Positions 16,043-25,697 of a stretch of 64,000 bases of DNA are shown in pieces (the first letter of the stretch is position 1; every line of letters begins with the position of its first letter). The stretch comes from Opitutaceae bacterium EW11 (GTDB lineage: Bacteria > Verrucomicrobiota > Verrucomicrobiia > Opitutales > Opitutaceae), in assembly GCA_003054665.1 (NCBI GenBank), contig QAYY01000011.1:532654-596653 (forward strand), in the 5' to 3' direction. A program made the translations under genes and the position numbers. A model generated the notes under the pieces. That model was not told the origin of the DNA and did no database searches. It saw only the letters and a list, made by a program, of their open reading frames with translations.

Positions 16043-17392
16043 TCAGCGGACGCCCTCGCGGCTCAGCGCGGCGGGCGTGTAGTCGGCCGCGCTGCGCTTG
16101 ATGCTGAAATCGTACATCTTGCCTTCGTTATCGAGACCGATGGCCAGATAGCGTCCGGCCTGAAGATCCGTGTGGACCTCGAGCGTGCTCCAGAACGTGG
16201 GGACGTCGTAGTAGTTGATGCAGTGCGCCTCGGAGACGCGCCAGAGCTGGCCCCGCTTGTCGTACTGGTCCACGGCGAGGATCTGCCAGCTGTCCTCGTC
16301 GACGTAAAAGGTGCGGCGCGAATAGACGTTGCTCACGCCGGGCTTGAGCGTGGCTTCCACCACCCAGACGCGGTGCAGTTCGTAGCGCGTATAGTCCTGG
16401 TTGATGTGGAGAGGCTTCAGGATGTCGGAATACTTCAGCTTGTCGCTGTGGAGCTGATACGAGTTGTACGGCACGATCAGCTCGCGTTTGCCCTCGAGCT
16501 TCCAATCGTACCGGTCGGGCGCTCCGCTGAACATGTCGAATTGATCCGTCGTGCGCATGCCGTCCGCCGCGGTGCCGGGGTTGTCGTACGCGACGTTGGG
16601 GGCGCGGCGCACGCGGCGCTGGCCGGTGTTGTAGACCCAGGCGGTGCGCGGCTCCTTCACCTGGTCGAGCGTCTCGCGGACGAGGAGGATGGAACCGGCG
16701 AGACGGGCCGGGGCCAGGACGTTCTGCTTGAAGAAGACGATCGTGTTATCGAGCTCCTTCTCGGTGATGTCCGGGCGCGCGTAGTTGAACCAGAACTCGT
16801 CCTCGAATTCGACCAGGGTGTAGCTGCCGTTCCGCAGGGGCGCGGCCTGGTTGATGTAACGAATGGCGGCCTGTCCGCGAAAACGGAGCAGATGGTTCCA
16901 GATCACCTCGAGGCCGTTCTGCGGCACGGGAAAGGGGGTGCCGATCAGGGCGCCCTCGACCCCGGAGCCGTTGTTGGACAGGTGGGCGGTCGGCGCGTAT
17001 TTCTTTGTGGCGTCGTAGATCCGTTGCGGGACGGACGCGGTGCGATGGGTCGGATACAGCGGCACCTTGTACGTCGAGGGATAGGTCTTGAGCAGCGCGA
17101 TGCTGCCGGCGGTGAGCCTGCTCTCGTATTCGGAAAGATTGGACGCGGTGATCGTTGCGATCGGTTTTTCCTCCGCGAACGGATCCGGGTGGTGCATGCC
17201 GGGCTTGTAGCCGGCGGGGGGCGTCGTGATTCCCCCGTCCCACGCCGGGATCGTGCCGGCGGCATTGCCCGCCCGCTCGGCGCCGAGTGGGGTGAGATCG
17301 GCGCCGAGTCGGGCGAGGTCGGCTTCCGAGATGGAGCCGAAGAGGGAAAGGCTGGGAAAGAGGCCGGCGAAGAGAATGCCGCGGAGATTCAT
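16043..17392 (-). CDS. DUF1329 secreted/outer-membrane-associated protein
   Basis: The 449-residue protein begins with a signal peptide (MNLRGILFAGLFPSLSLFGS) and the family opening 'LGADLTPLGAERAGNAAGTI'. It continues with 'GQRRVRRAPNVAYDNPGTAA', 'LHRVWVVEATLKPG' and 'YSRRTFYVDEDSWQILAVDQ', characteristic of DUF1329. The fold is thought to resemble lipoprotein-localisation (LolA/LolB-like) domains, implying lipid handling. It lies 10 bp downstream of the DUF1302 gene and 10 bp upstream of the YCF48-like gene. The order DUF1302-DUF1329-YCF48-MMPL is familiar from proteobacteria, often near genes for hydrophobic substrates. Confidence 0.88.
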   Translation of the reverse strand: MNLRGILFAGLFPSLSLFGSISEADLARLGADLTPLGAERAGNAAGTIPAWDGGITTPPAGYKPGMHHPDPFAEEKPIATITASNLSEYESRLTAGSIALLKTYPSTYKVPLYPTHRTASVPQRIYDATKKYAPTAHLSNNGSGVEGALIGTPFPVPQNGLEVIWNHLLRFRGQAAIRYINQAAPLRNGSYTLVEFEDEFWFNYARPDITEKELDNTIVFFKQNVLAPARLAGSILLVRETLDQVKEPRTAWVYNTGQRRVRRAPNVAYDNPGTAADGMRTTDQFDMFSGAPDRYDWKLEGKRELIVPYNSYQLHSDKLKYSDILKPLHINQDYTRYELHRVWVVEATLKPGVSNVYSRRTFYVDEDSWQILAVDQYDKRGQLWRVSEAHCINYYDVPTFWSTLEVHTDLQAGRYLAIGLDNEGKMYDFSIKRSAADYTPAALSREGVR

Positions 17393-17402
17393 GGCGAAAT
17401 CG

Positions 17403-19352
17403 TTAGAAGGAGTACTTGAGCGTCGAGGCCACGTAGTCGCGGTTCCCGAGGAGATTATAGCGCCCGCCGCCGAAATAGTTCACGTAACGCACCTCGAAGG
17501 ACCAGGCGTTCTGCCAGGTGAACTCGGCGACGACGTTGATCGATTTGCGGCCCTCGAGAAAGTTGCCCAGCGGCAGCGGGGTGTTGCCGCTGACGTCGTG
17601 CGAGAAGCCCACGGCGGGAAGGAAATTCACGCCGGCGAAAAGGTTGTTGTACTCGAGCCGGCCGATGAGCTGGTAACCCCACGAGAAATCGTCGGCGAAC
17701 GCGCCCGCGGGCGTGGCCGGCAACGGCGTGCCGCCTGCGGAGGTGGTCGCGTTCATCGCGGCCTGGCTGCCGCTGGTGAACGTCCCCGGTCCGTCGAACC
17801 GCAGGACGGATTTGTCTGGAAGATCGGCGTAAACGCCGCCGATCTCCCCCACCACCGTGAATTGCCCCGCGCCCAGCATCGGGCCGAAAACCCGGCTCAG
17901 CGTCGTCTGGCCCGTCCAAACGTCACGCCTCCGGTATCCGGGAATGTACTTCGCGTACTGGCCGAGGAAACTGCCGATCTGGTTGTTCGGCGAGCCGAAC
18001 GTGGGTGAAAGGGCGGACATTGTCGCGAAGAGCAACTCCACGTCGTCCACCTGGAGCGGCACGTCGTGTTTGTAGGAGACTTCGCCCTGCCAGGCGACGT
18101 TGCCGATGCTCGTGTTGAAACTCGCGCCGAGCATCTGGATGTCGTCCGGGTATTCGAGGAAGTACCGTCCGGTCGAGGCTGCCGAGAGCAGGGCAATCTG
18201 CTTCGCGCCGTTGATCGCCGCCTGGATTTGCGGGTTCTGCAGCGTCGCGACCTGTGTCGGCGTCATCGCGCTCGGATTGGTCTGCGAGAGGACGATCAAC
18301 TGCCAGATGCTCGCGGCGAACTGGGCCGGCGTCACTCCCGAGGGCACGCTGCTCCGGGAGAAGACCTGCGTCAGCGGGCCGGTGAGATTGGTGTTCACGG
18401 GCACCATCGGCGTCCGGGAGCTGATCACCGGGAGCCGACTGTGATAGTTCGCGAAATACAGTCCGAATTCCGTGTCGCCGAGCGAGGGGACCGTCACGCG
18501 GACGTCCGCCCCGTATTGCGTGTAGTTGTTGGGACGGTGGTCGGCGTCCCGGGGGATCGCGCCGAGCGGCTGCTGATCGGAGAGCGAACCGAAGCCGAGG
18601 TAAACGTTTTTGCCTCCGCGGGCGGCAAAGTCGTTCGTGCTGAAAAAGTACCCGGCAGGATCGATCTCGGTCTTGCGAAACTCCAGCAGCCAGAAGGCCT
18701 CGACCGTCACGTTGTCCGCGACCGCCAGCGATCCCTTCAGCATGTTCACCGGGAGGAAGGCCTCGCGGAGTTCGGCGCCGGGAACACGCAGACGGGAAAC
18801 GTCCACGGCATTCACGACGTTGATACCGTTCGGGATGAACGTGCTTTCACCGAGATTGAGCACCTGTCGCCCGAAGCGGACGTCGAGCGGACGGCCTGCG
18901 ATGTCGAACGTGCCGCGGGCGTAGACGTCGAGGAACTCCGCGCGCTTGCCGACCCAATCCTTCGCCTCCTGCGAGAGCGGAGTGCGGGCCCGGTCCCCCT
19001 TTTGGTTTTCCCAGTCGTAGAAATATGAACCGCGGACAAACGCGCCGAAGTCGTGATACTTCAGCTCCAGTTCGTGCGTGCCTTTGAAAACGGAGGACGC
19101 GATCCCTCGCTTGTAGTTGAGTTCGCCGTCATCGGCGTTGACCGAGAGCTGTTCGCCCCCGTTCGCGAGGCCGTAGTAGGCGGGATCGGGGTTGTTGAGC
19201 CGGTAGATGCCTCCGACGGAGAGCGTGGTGTCGAACGTGACCTTGAGGTCGCCGTAATCGAAGACCAGCGCGTGTGCGGTGGGGGCAAAAACGGAGGCGC
19301 CGAGAAGGGAAGCGAGAGCGGCGCTGGAGCTGGCTAAATCCTTCCAATTCAT
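17403..19352 (-). CDS. DUF1302 outer-membrane barrel protein, first gene of the cassette
   Basis: The 649-residue protein starts MNWKDLASSSAALASLLGAS (signal peptide). It continues 'HALVFDYGDLKVTFDTTLSV' and 'GIYRLNNPDPAYYG', the DUF1302 opening, then 'RPLDVRFGRQVLNLGESTFI' and many amphipathic strands. It ends 'NYFGGGRYNLLGNRDYVAST LKYSF' (split here), with the C-terminal Phe typical of outer-membrane barrels. It is predicted to form a channel or passive uptake/export route for hydrophobic molecules. An ATG at 19352 is used; the longer open frame upstream has no export signal at its start. It leads the four-gene operon; the promoter must lie in 19353-19711. Confidence 0.85.
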   Translation of the reverse strand: MNWKDLASSSAALASLLGASVFAPTAHALVFDYGDLKVTFDTTLSVGGIYRLNNPDPAYYGLANGGEQLSVNADDGELNYKRGIASSVFKGTHELELKYHDFGAFVRGSYFYDWENQKGDRARTPLSQEAKDWVGKRAEFLDVYARGTFDIAGRPLDVRFGRQVLNLGESTFIPNGINVVNAVDVSRLRVPGAELREAFLPVNMLKGSLAVADNVTVEAFWLLEFRKTEIDPAGYFFSTNDFAARGGKNVYLGFGSLSDQQPLGAIPRDADHRPNNYTQYGADVRVTVPSLGDTEFGLYFANYHSRLPVISSRTPMVPVNTNLTGPLTQVFSRSSVPSGVTPAQFAASIWQLIVLSQTNPSAMTPTQVATLQNPQIQAAINGAKQIALLSAASTGRYFLEYPDDIQMLGASFNTSIGNVAWQGEVSYKHDVPLQVDDVELLFATMSALSPTFGSPNNQIGSFLGQYAKYIPGYRRRDVWTGQTTLSRVFGPMLGAGQFTVVGEIGGVYADLPDKSVLRFDGPGTFTSGSQAAMNATTSAGGTPLPATPAGAFADDFSWGYQLIGRLEYNNLFAGVNFLPAVGFSHDVSGNTPLPLGNFLEGRKSINVVAEFTWQNAWSFEVRYVNYFGGGRYNLLGNRDYVASTLKYSF

Positions 19353-19711
19353 AGAAAGAAGCCTGACTAAGCGGCGGGGTTGTGGGGCAACGGGACTGCG
19401 AGGGATATCGGGACGAACAACCGGTTCAAGGACGAAAAACGGACCGCCGTCCGTCCCACCCTCACGCAGCCGAACGCGTCTCGGGTATCCTGCAAAATCG
19501 GCGAGGCGCTGGGCCCGCTCGCGAGGCCCTCGTGCGGACGCTCGTCGAGCAAACACGTCGCTAGAAAGCTCGGCCGTGCGCGCGAAGACGGCAAAACGCG
19601 CGGTTCGCTGGTGCCCCAACTTCCAACTTCCAACTACCAACTTCCCCGCGCCGTCCCGGCGCGACCAGGCTTTGACGTCCGCCGGCTTTCGGCGATGTTT
19701 CGGGTTCGCTC
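19353..19711. other. Divergent promoter region with a heptamer repeat
   Basis: No gene is seen between the DUF1302 cassette and uvrA. At 19616-19643 four consecutive heptamers (CCAACTT, CCAACTT, CCAACTA, CCAACTT) form a short tandem repeat about 70 bp before uvrA. No convincing -35/-10 pair was identified for either direction. Confidence 0.5.
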
Positions 19712-22576
19712 ATGCAGGCCGCGACGCACATCCACATCAAAGGGGCTCGGGAGCACAACCTGAAGAACCTGGAACTCCGCATCCCGCGCGGGAAGCTGGT
19801 CGTCGTCACCGGCCCCAGCGGATCGGGCAAATCGTCGCTCGCCTTCGACACCATCTATGCGGAGGGCTACCGGAAATATATGGAGTCGCTCAGCACCCAG
19901 GCGAGGCAGGTGCTGGAGCAGCTGAAGCGGCCGGACGTCGATTTCATCCACGGACTCTCGCCCGTGCTGGCCATCGAGCAGCGCACCGGCGGCGGCTCGC
20001 CGCGCAGCACCATCGCGACGGTGACGGAAATTGCCGACTACGCGCGGCTCTTTTGGGCGCTGCGCGGGGAGCAACGTTGCCCGAAGGACGGCGGTCGCGT
20101 GTTGCAGCGTTCGCTCGACGACAATGTGCAGCGGGTCCTCACCGCCGCACCGGGCGAACGCATCATGCTGCTCGCGCCGTTCATGCGGGCGAAGCCGAGC
20201 GTCCTGCGCGAGGAACTGCCTCGACTCCGCCAGCGGGGTTTCCAGCGCGTGCGCCTCGCCGGCGAAATCAAGAATCTCGACGACCCGAAAATCGCCCCGA
20301 CCGGCACGGCCGAGGTGACCGTCGAGCTGGTGGTCGACCGGCTGGTCGCGTCCGCGGAGCAGAGAAGCCGCCTGGCCGACTCGCTGGAACTCGCGTTTCG
20401 AGAGGGCCACGACCGGGCGATCGTCCTCGCGCAACGCCTGCCGGAAGATCCCTGGCGCGAGATCCAGCTCAGCCAATCGCTCGCGTGTGAGGTTTGTGGC
20501 GACGTTTTCGACCGCCTCACCCCGCGACACTTCTCTTTCAACCACTCGGAGGGCGCCTGCCCGACGTGCGGAGGCTTGGGGCGGAAGCTCCGGTTTGTGT
20601 CCGAACTGGTGGTGCCGGATCCGTCGAAATCGGTTCGCGAGGGCGCGATCAAACCCTGGCGAATCGGCGGGAAAAATCTCATCATCAAACACAATGCGAT
20701 CCTGAAGCAGCTGGCGGAGCAGCTGCCGTTCGACGCCGAAAAACCGTGGCGGGATCTGCCGGAGGAGACGCGACAGGTTTTGCTCGAGGGCGGGGGAGAA
20801 CGGCTGTTTGCCTTCAAACTGCGGCGCATGCGGGAGGCGCGGGCAATGCCGTTCGAGGGCGTGCTTCGCCTGCTCGATCAGAGCTGGCGCGAAACCGACA
20901 GCGAGGGCTTCCGCGCCCGTCTGACGACCTTCATGGTGAGCGGCGAATGCCCGGAGTGCCACGGCACCCGCCTGAACGCGCGCAGTTCGGCCGTGCGCGT
21001 TCACGATAGGAGCATACCCGACTTCTTCTCTTTCGACGTCGGAGTGGCTCATGCTTTCGCGCGAGACCTCGTGGCTGCGCACGGCGGCGAGGAGGCGGTG
21101 CGCGAGGTCGTCACGGGCATCGAACAGCGACTGCACTTCCTCGAGGAAACCGGCCTGGCCTACCTCACGCTCGACCGCGATTACGACACCCTTTCCGGCG
21201 GCGAGGCGCAGCGCGTGCGGCTCGCCACCCAGCTCGGCATGGGACTGATGGGCGTGATCTACGTGCTCGACGAGCCGAGCATCGGACTGCACCCGCACGA
21301 CAACCAGAAGCTCCTCGAGACCCTCTGCGAACTCCGCGACCGGGGAAACACCGTGATCGTCGTCGAGCACGACGAGGAGACGATGCGGATCGCGGACGAA
21401 CTGATCGAACTCGGCCCCGAGGCCGGGGTGGAGGGCGGACGTATCCTGTTCCAGGGTACACCGGAGGCCTGCATGCGCGAGCCGTTGAGCCATTCGCGCA
21501 CCGGTCCGTACCTGGCCCGGACCATGTCGGTGACGAAAGACGCCGCCACCAAGGCGCCCGACGGCGCATGGCTGACGGTGCGCGAGGCCCGGCAGCACAA
21601 CCTCCGCGGCATCGACGTGCGTTTTCCCGTCGGCCTGCTGACCTGCGTGACCGGTGTCTCCGGCTCCGGCAAGAGCACGCTCGTGAACGACATCCTCGCC
21701 GCCGCCGCCGCCCGAAAGCTGAACGGCGCCAAGACGCTTCCCGGAAAACACCGCAGTATCGAAAACCTGGATTTCTTCGAGAAGCTCGTGCAGGTGGATC
21801 AGGAGCCGATCGGGCGCAGCCCGCGCTCGAATCCAGCCACCTACACCAAGCTCCTGGACTTGTTGCGCGACCTCTTCGCGCAGGTCCCGCTGGCGAAGGT
21901 GCGCGGCTACAAGGCCAACCGGTTTTCCTTCAACGTGCGCGGCGGACGCTGTGAGCGCTGCCAGGGAGACGGCGTGATCAAGCTCGACATGCAGTTCATG
22001 GCCGACGCCTACGCGCCGTGCCCGAGCTGCGGCGGAAGGCGTTTCAACCGCGAGACGCTCGAGGTCCTTTTTCACGGACGAAGCATCGCGGACGTGCTGG
22101 ACATGACCGTGCGCGAGGCGATGCAGCTCTTCCGGCACATCCCGCGGGTGATGGAGAAACTGGAGACGTTGAACGCCGTGGGGCTCGGTTACCTCACGCT
22201 TGGCCAGTCGGCCACGACGCTCTCCGGGGGCGAGGCGCAGCGCATCAAGCTTTCGCTCGAGCTGAGCAAACGCCAGCAGGGGCAGACGCTGTACATCCTG
22301 GACGAGCCGACGACAGGACTCCACTGGACGGACATCCAGAACCTGATGGACCTGCTCTTCAAACTGCGCGACGCCGGCAACACGATCGTCGTCATCGAGC
22401 ACAATATCGACGTGATCAACCTCGCGGACTGGATCGTCGACCTGGGCCCCGGCGGCGGATCCGCAGGCGGCGAACTCGTCTACGCCGGTCCTCGCAAAGA
22501 AATCGAAAAGGCGCCGCGCTCGCTCACCGGCGAGGCGCTCCGTCATTGGGCCGCGCAGGCGAAAACGAAGGTTTAG
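19712..22576 (+). CDS. uvrA: Excinuclease ABC subunit A
   Basis: The 954-residue protein has two ABC ATPase halves. The first has Walker A '[20 protein letters not shown]' near residues 35-54 and the signature '[19 protein letters not shown]'. The second has Walker A '[15 protein letters not shown]' and signature '[19 protein letters not shown]'. Both structural zinc modules are present: CEVCGD...CPTCGG and CERCQG...CPSCGG. UvrA scans DNA for bulky lesions and loads UvrB. The length matches a full UvrA rather than the shorter UvrB-independent class, but a paralogue elsewhere in the genome cannot be excluded. No SOS box was seen. Confidence 0.9.
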   Translation: MQAATHIHIKGAREHNLKNLELRIPRGKLVVVTGPSGSGKSSLAFDTIYAEGYRKYMESLSTQARQVLEQLKRPDVDFIHGLSPVLAIEQRTGGGSPRSTIATVTEIADYARLFWALRGEQRCPKDGGRVLQRSLDDNVQRVLTAAPGERIMLLAPFMRAKPSVLREELPRLRQRGFQRVRLAGEIKNLDDPKIAPTGTAEVTVELVVDRLVASAEQRSRLADSLELAFREGHDRAIVLAQRLPEDPWREIQLSQSLACEVCGDVFDRLTPRHFSFNHSEGACPTCGGLGRKLRFVSELVVPDPSKSVREGAIKPWRIGGKNLIIKHNAILKQLAEQLPFDAEKPWRDLPEETRQVLLEGGGERLFAFKLRRMREARAMPFEGVLRLLDQSWRETDSEGFRARLTTFMVSGECPECHGTRLNARSSAVRVHDRSIPDFFSFDVGVAHAFARDLVAAHGGEEAVREVVTGIEQRLHFLEETGLAYLTLDRDYDTLSGGEAQRVRLATQLGMGLMGVIYVLDEPSIGLHPHDNQKLLETLCELRDRGNTVIVVEHDEETMRIADELIELGPEAGVEGGRILFQGTPEACMREPLSHSRTGPYLARTMSVTKDAATKAPDGAWLTVREARQHNLRGIDVRFPVGLLTCVTGVSGSGKSTLVNDILAAAAARKLNGAKTLPGKHRSIENLDFFEKLVQVDQEPIGRSPRSNPATYTKLLDLLRDLFAQVPLAKVRGYKANRFSFNVRGGRCERCQGDGVIKLDMQFMADAYAPCPSCGGRRFNRETLEVLFHGRSIADVLDMTVREAMQLFRHIPRVMEKLETLNAVGLGYLTLGQSATTLSGGEAQRIKLSLELSKRQQGQTLYILDEPTTGLHWTDIQNLMDLLFKLRDAGNTIVVIEHNIDVINLADWIVDLGPGGGSAGGELVYAGPRKEIEKAPRSLTGEALRHWAAQAKTKV

Positions 22577-22606
22577 GTACGCCGCGCGCGCGTTGTTTTG
22601 ATGTGG

Positions 22607-22627
22607 GCCGGGTGCCCCCCACCCGGC
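22607..22627. terminator. Hairpin between convergent genes
   Basis: GCCGGGTG (22607-22614) pairs perfectly with CACCCGGC (22620-22627) around a C5 loop, 30 bp past uvrA and between two convergent genes. It lacks a T-run in either direction, so a terminator role is only positional. Confidence 0.35.
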
Positions 22628-22691
22628 GGGTTGCGACGTCGCTCTGCGCGGCGGGCACCGCGCCCACCCGAAGGAGAATACGGCAGCGAGC

Positions 22692-23225
22692 TCACATCCG
22701 CTCCGCGGGTGGCGTGACGTCGATCGTCTTGTGTTCGCCGACGTTTTCCGGCCGCTTTCCGGTGAAGACCGCCTTCGCGTAGCCGTAGAGCTGGACCATT
22801 TTGCTGGAGGGCGCATCCCAGTACTCCGCGCGCTGCGTCCGAACCCGAAGTACCGCGAGATGCGGATCGTCGATCCCTCGCGGGAACCAGGCTTTGGCGG
22901 CCGGCGTCCAGAGTTCCTGGATACGCGCCCGGTCGCGAACCACCGTGGCCAGGCCGGAAACGCTGATGTAGCGCTGCTTTTCGGGCTCGGCGTACGAGAC
23001 GCAGACGTGATGCTCCCGCACGATCTCGTCGACCTTGGGAGCGTCGTCGTCGGTGAAGAACCAGAGATCTCCGTCGAAAGGCGTCGCGAGCGTCGCCATC
23101 GGTCGGCTGCGCAGGGAGCCGTCGGGCGCTTGCGTCGTCAGCATGGCGAAGCGGATGTCCTTCACGAACTCGGCGAACTTCTCGATTTCCTCCTGGGTGG
23201 GCGTCGAAAGGGTGTTGCTGTTCAT
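22692..23225 (-). CDS. Pyridoxamine-phosphate-oxidase-fold (general stress type) flavin protein
   Basis: The 177-residue protein reads 'IRFAMLTTQAPDGSLRSRPM', 'FDGDLWFFTDDDAPKVDEIV', 'HVCVSYAEPEKQRYISVSG' and 'WFPRGIDDPHLAVLRVRTQR AEYWD' (split). This matches the general stress protein 26-like branch of the split-barrel PNPOx fold, which binds FMN or FAD. The physiological substrate is unknown. The ATG at 23225 is used because the longer upstream frame is not protein-like. It converges with uvrA and is divergent from the next small gene. Confidence 0.85.
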   Translation of the reverse strand: MNSNTLSTPTQEEIEKFAEFVKDIRFAMLTTQAPDGSLRSRPMATLATPFDGDLWFFTDDDAPKVDEIVREHHVCVSYAEPEKQRYISVSGLATVVRDRARIQELWTPAAKAWFPRGIDDPHLAVLRVRTQRAEYWDAPSSKMVQLYGYAKAVFTGKRPENVGEHKTIDVTPPAERM

Positions 23226-23397
23226 CGGCCAACGTAGTCCCGACTGCGGCAGCCGGGCATCGGGCGGACTGCCGAGCGGCGCATCGGATGCGGGCCCCGC
23301 GGCGCCGTCCTGCCGGCTACGGAGCCAGCGACCACCGATCGCGGAGTGCGGAACCGGGCTTTCTCCTCGCCGGACGAATCGGACGTTTTTCCTCCTC

Positions 23398-23724
23398 ATG
23401 CCTACGTCCATCGATCTCAAGCGTCTCGACCGCCAAGCTGTCCTCGTGCGTTCCTCCGTCGATACCCACAATCCACCGACCGGCGTGAGAGGCTGGATAC
23501 ACGTCGTCGACACGGGCGACGCGACCGGCGAGCCGAAAGTGGAAATCGTGATCGAGTTCCCGGATATGTACAACGTGCCCGCCCATGAGCGGATCATCCG
23601 GCTTCGCGAGGATCAGCTCGAGCAGTTGCTCGCGTCGGAACGAGCTGGCTGGTTCGAACTCACGCTCGACGGCCCGCTTGACGACGCGGTGCCAGGGCCG
23701 CGCACGAATCTGGAGGCCCGCTGA
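23398..23724 (+). CDS. Small protein of unknown function
   Basis: The 108-residue protein (starting MPTSIDLKRLDRQAVLVRSS) reads through 'RGWIHVVDTGDATGEPKVEI' and 'VIEFPDMYNVPAHERIIRLR'. Its alternating hydrophobic strands and charged turns suggest a compact beta-rich cytosolic domain. I do not recognise the family. It is the only sensible frame between two divergent and co-oriented genes, and its codon use is genome-like. The ATG at 23398 is chosen because the upstream extension overlaps the opposite-strand flavin-protein gene. Confidence 0.65.
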   Translation: MPTSIDLKRLDRQAVLVRSSVDTHNPPTGVRGWIHVVDTGDATGEPKVEIVIEFPDMYNVPAHERIIRLREDQLEQLLASERAGWFELTLDGPLDDAVPGPRTNLEAR

Positions 23725-23924
23725 GGCGATCCGAGCAGTCGGCCCGCGCGGGCGCTGCCCCGGCCCGTTTGCTCCGGTTTCATCCAGCGAGGGTCCGTGC
23801 CAATCGCGCGAGTCCCGGCGACGGGATAATCCGAGCGCCGACGGCAGAGCGGCCGCGAGGTAACGCCTGGTTCTTTTGTCTGCCCGCCCGCCGCCGTCAC
23901 AAACCGGCGGCCGAATTCGACGGT

Positions 23925-23966
23925 TTGATTTGGGTCAAAGATTTCTCAGCCCGCCGGTGCTAACGT
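23925..23966 (+). promoter_or_regulatory. FNR/NnrR-type box and -10 element of the nirK promoter
   Basis: TTGAT-TTGG-GTCAA (23925-23938) matches the FNR/DNR/NnrR consensus TTGAT-N4-ATCAA at nine of ten fixed positions. A -10-like TAACGT lies at 23961-23966, 32 bp (centre to centre) downstream, exactly the class II spacing in which the activator sits at -41.5. Transcription would start at about 23973, the A of the nirK ATG. This is the sign of oxygen- or NO-controlled expression expected of a nitrite reductase. Confidence 0.8.
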
Positions 23967-23972
23967 GCCCCC

Positions 23973-25682
23973 ATGGCTGAGATCCCTCCCCAAGCCCCAT
24001 GGATCGTGAAAGTGGCGATGGCGCATCTCCTGGTTGGCGCAGCCTTCCTGGGTTCGCTGCCGATCAATTCCTTGCTCTCGCATGCGGGAGAGCCATCCGC
24101 CGCTCAGTCCGCGATTCCGAAACAGATCGCCGCTGCCGTGCCGGCGGCGGCTTCGCCGTCTGCTCAAGCCGCGCCCGCGCCATCTGCCGATTTGCCGGCG
24201 GCCGAAAGAGCAACGGCGGAAGCCGCCCCCGTTGCTCCTGTCTCGGAAGGTCCCGCCGACGCGCAAGGCCGGGTTCAGCTGCCCGCGGACATCGCCGCGT
24301 TGCCCGTCGAACACGCCGTGCTGGTCGCCCCCCCGCAGGTGCCGCCCCCCATCACCCGGCGGCACGCCGCTCACGTCATCCTCCAACTTGAAGTGCGCGA
24401 GCAGGTCATGCGCATGGCCGACGGCGTGGATTATACGTTCTGGACGTTTGGAGGCTCCGTGCCCGGTTCGTTTCTCCGCGTGCGGGAAGGCGACCTGGTC
24501 GAGTTTCACCTGAACAACCACCCGTCGTCGAAACTGCCGCACAATATCGATCTTCACGCCGTCAACGGACCCGGCGGAGGCGCCGCGTCGACCTTCACCG
24601 CACCCGGGCACAGCTCGCAGTTCACGTTCCAGGCTCTCAACCCGGGGCTCTACGTTTATCACTGCGCGACGGCGCCGGTTCCCATGCACATCGGGAACGG
24701 CATGTACGGGCTCATCCTCGTCGAGCCGAAGAACGGACTGCCTCCGGTTGATCGCGAGTATTACGTGATGCAGGGTGACTTCTACACGACGGGCCCGAAT
24801 GGCGAGCCGGGGCTCCAGTCATTCGACATGGCGAAGTCCATCGACGAGCGACCCACGTACGTGCTCTTCAACGGCGCCGTCGGTTCGCTCGTCGGCGATC
24901 GTGCGCTCACGGCGAAAGTGGGCGAAACGGTTCGTCTCTTTTTCGGCGTCGGCGGCCCGAACCTGACCTCCTCGTTCCACATCATCGGTGAGATCTTCGA
25001 CCGCGTGTATCCGGAAGGCGCGTTGAACCAGCCTCAGGAGAACGTGCAGACGACGATGGTGCCGTCTGGCGGCGCGGTGATGGTCGAGTTCAAGGTCAAC
25101 GTTCCCGGTACCTACGTGATGGTCGACCATTCGCTGAGCCGCGCCTTCAACAAGGGCGCACTCGGGATGCTGAAGGTCGACGGCCCGGCAAACCGCGTGA
25201 TCTATTCGGGCAAGGAAGTCGACGAGGTGTACCTCGGTTCACAAGCGCCCGCGGGTTCCGAATCGGCGAAGCGCGAGGCGGAACTCCAAGTGAAGATTCA
25301 GAGGGAGATCAGCGCCAACCCCGTGATTGCGGGCCTGACGAAAGAAGCGCAGATCGAGCGCGGAAAGCAGGTGTTCATGGGGGTCTGCTTCGCGTGCCAT
25401 CAGCCCGACGGCAAGGGCCTGCCCGGAGTGTATCCGCCGCTGGCTAAGTCCGACTTCCTCATGGCCGACCGGGACCGCGCGACCCGCATCGTTCTCAAAG
25501 GCCTGACCGGCCCGGTCACCGTGAACGGGAAAACGTTCAACAGTGTCATGCCGCCGCAGGAGTCCGTGCTCACGGAGCAGCAGGTCGCGGACGTGCTGAC
25601 CTTCGTCGTGAACAGCTGGGGCAACTCTGGAGAGGCCTTCAAGGTGGACGACGTTCGCCGGGTGAAGAGCACCAACCCGTAG
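23973..25682 (+). CDS. nirK: Copper nitrite reductase with C-terminal cytochrome c domain
   Basis: The 569-residue protein has an N-terminal export segment, an Ala/Pro-rich linker (about 40-125), two cupredoxin domains and a class I cytochrome c domain. Type 1 copper ligands are His190, Cys231, His239 and Met244. Type 2 ligands are His195, His230 and His386. The catalytic pair is Asp193 ('HNIDLH') and His336 ('SSFHIIGE'). The heme motif is C472-F-A-C475-H476. It reduces nitrite to NO in the periplasm; the fused cytochrome should feed electrons directly. It is first in the nirK-nirV-sco operon under the FNR-type box. The start may instead be the ATG at 24018, because the predicted transcript would begin at 23973. 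Confidence 0.95.
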   Translation: MAEIPPQAPWIVKVAMAHLLVGAAFLGSLPINSLLSHAGEPSAAQSAIPKQIAAAVPAAASPSAQAAPAPSADLPAAERATAEAAPVAPVSEGPADAQGRVQLPADIAALPVEHAVLVAPPQVPPPITRRHAAHVILQLEVREQVMRMADGVDYTFWTFGGSVPGSFLRVREGDLVEFHLNNHPSSKLPHNIDLHAVNGPGGGAASTFTAPGHSSQFTFQALNPGLYVYHCATAPVPMHIGNGMYGLILVEPKNGLPPVDREYYVMQGDFYTTGPNGEPGLQSFDMAKSIDERPTYVLFNGAVGSLVGDRALTAKVGETVRLFFGVGGPNLTSSFHIIGEIFDRVYPEGALNQPQENVQTTMVPSGGAVMVEFKVNVPGTYVMVDHSLSRAFNKGALGMLKVDGPANRVIYSGKEVDEVYLGSQAPAGSESAKREAELQVKIQREISANPVIAGLTKEAQIERGKQVFMGVCFACHQPDGKGLPGVYPPLAKSDFLMADRDRATRIVLKGLTGPVTVNGKTFNSVMPPQESVLTEQQVADVLTFVVNSWGNSGEAFKVDDVRRVKSTNP

Positions 25683-25697
25683 AGGGAGGAAACCGCC

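Noticed and set aside
22607-22670. Transposon end or MITE between uvrA and the flavin protein gene
   Set aside because: A single hairpin without target duplication or a second copy found in the window.
19634-22816. 1060-codon open frame opposite uvrA
   Set aside because: A shadow of uvrA codon bias; no recognisable motif and no plausible start.
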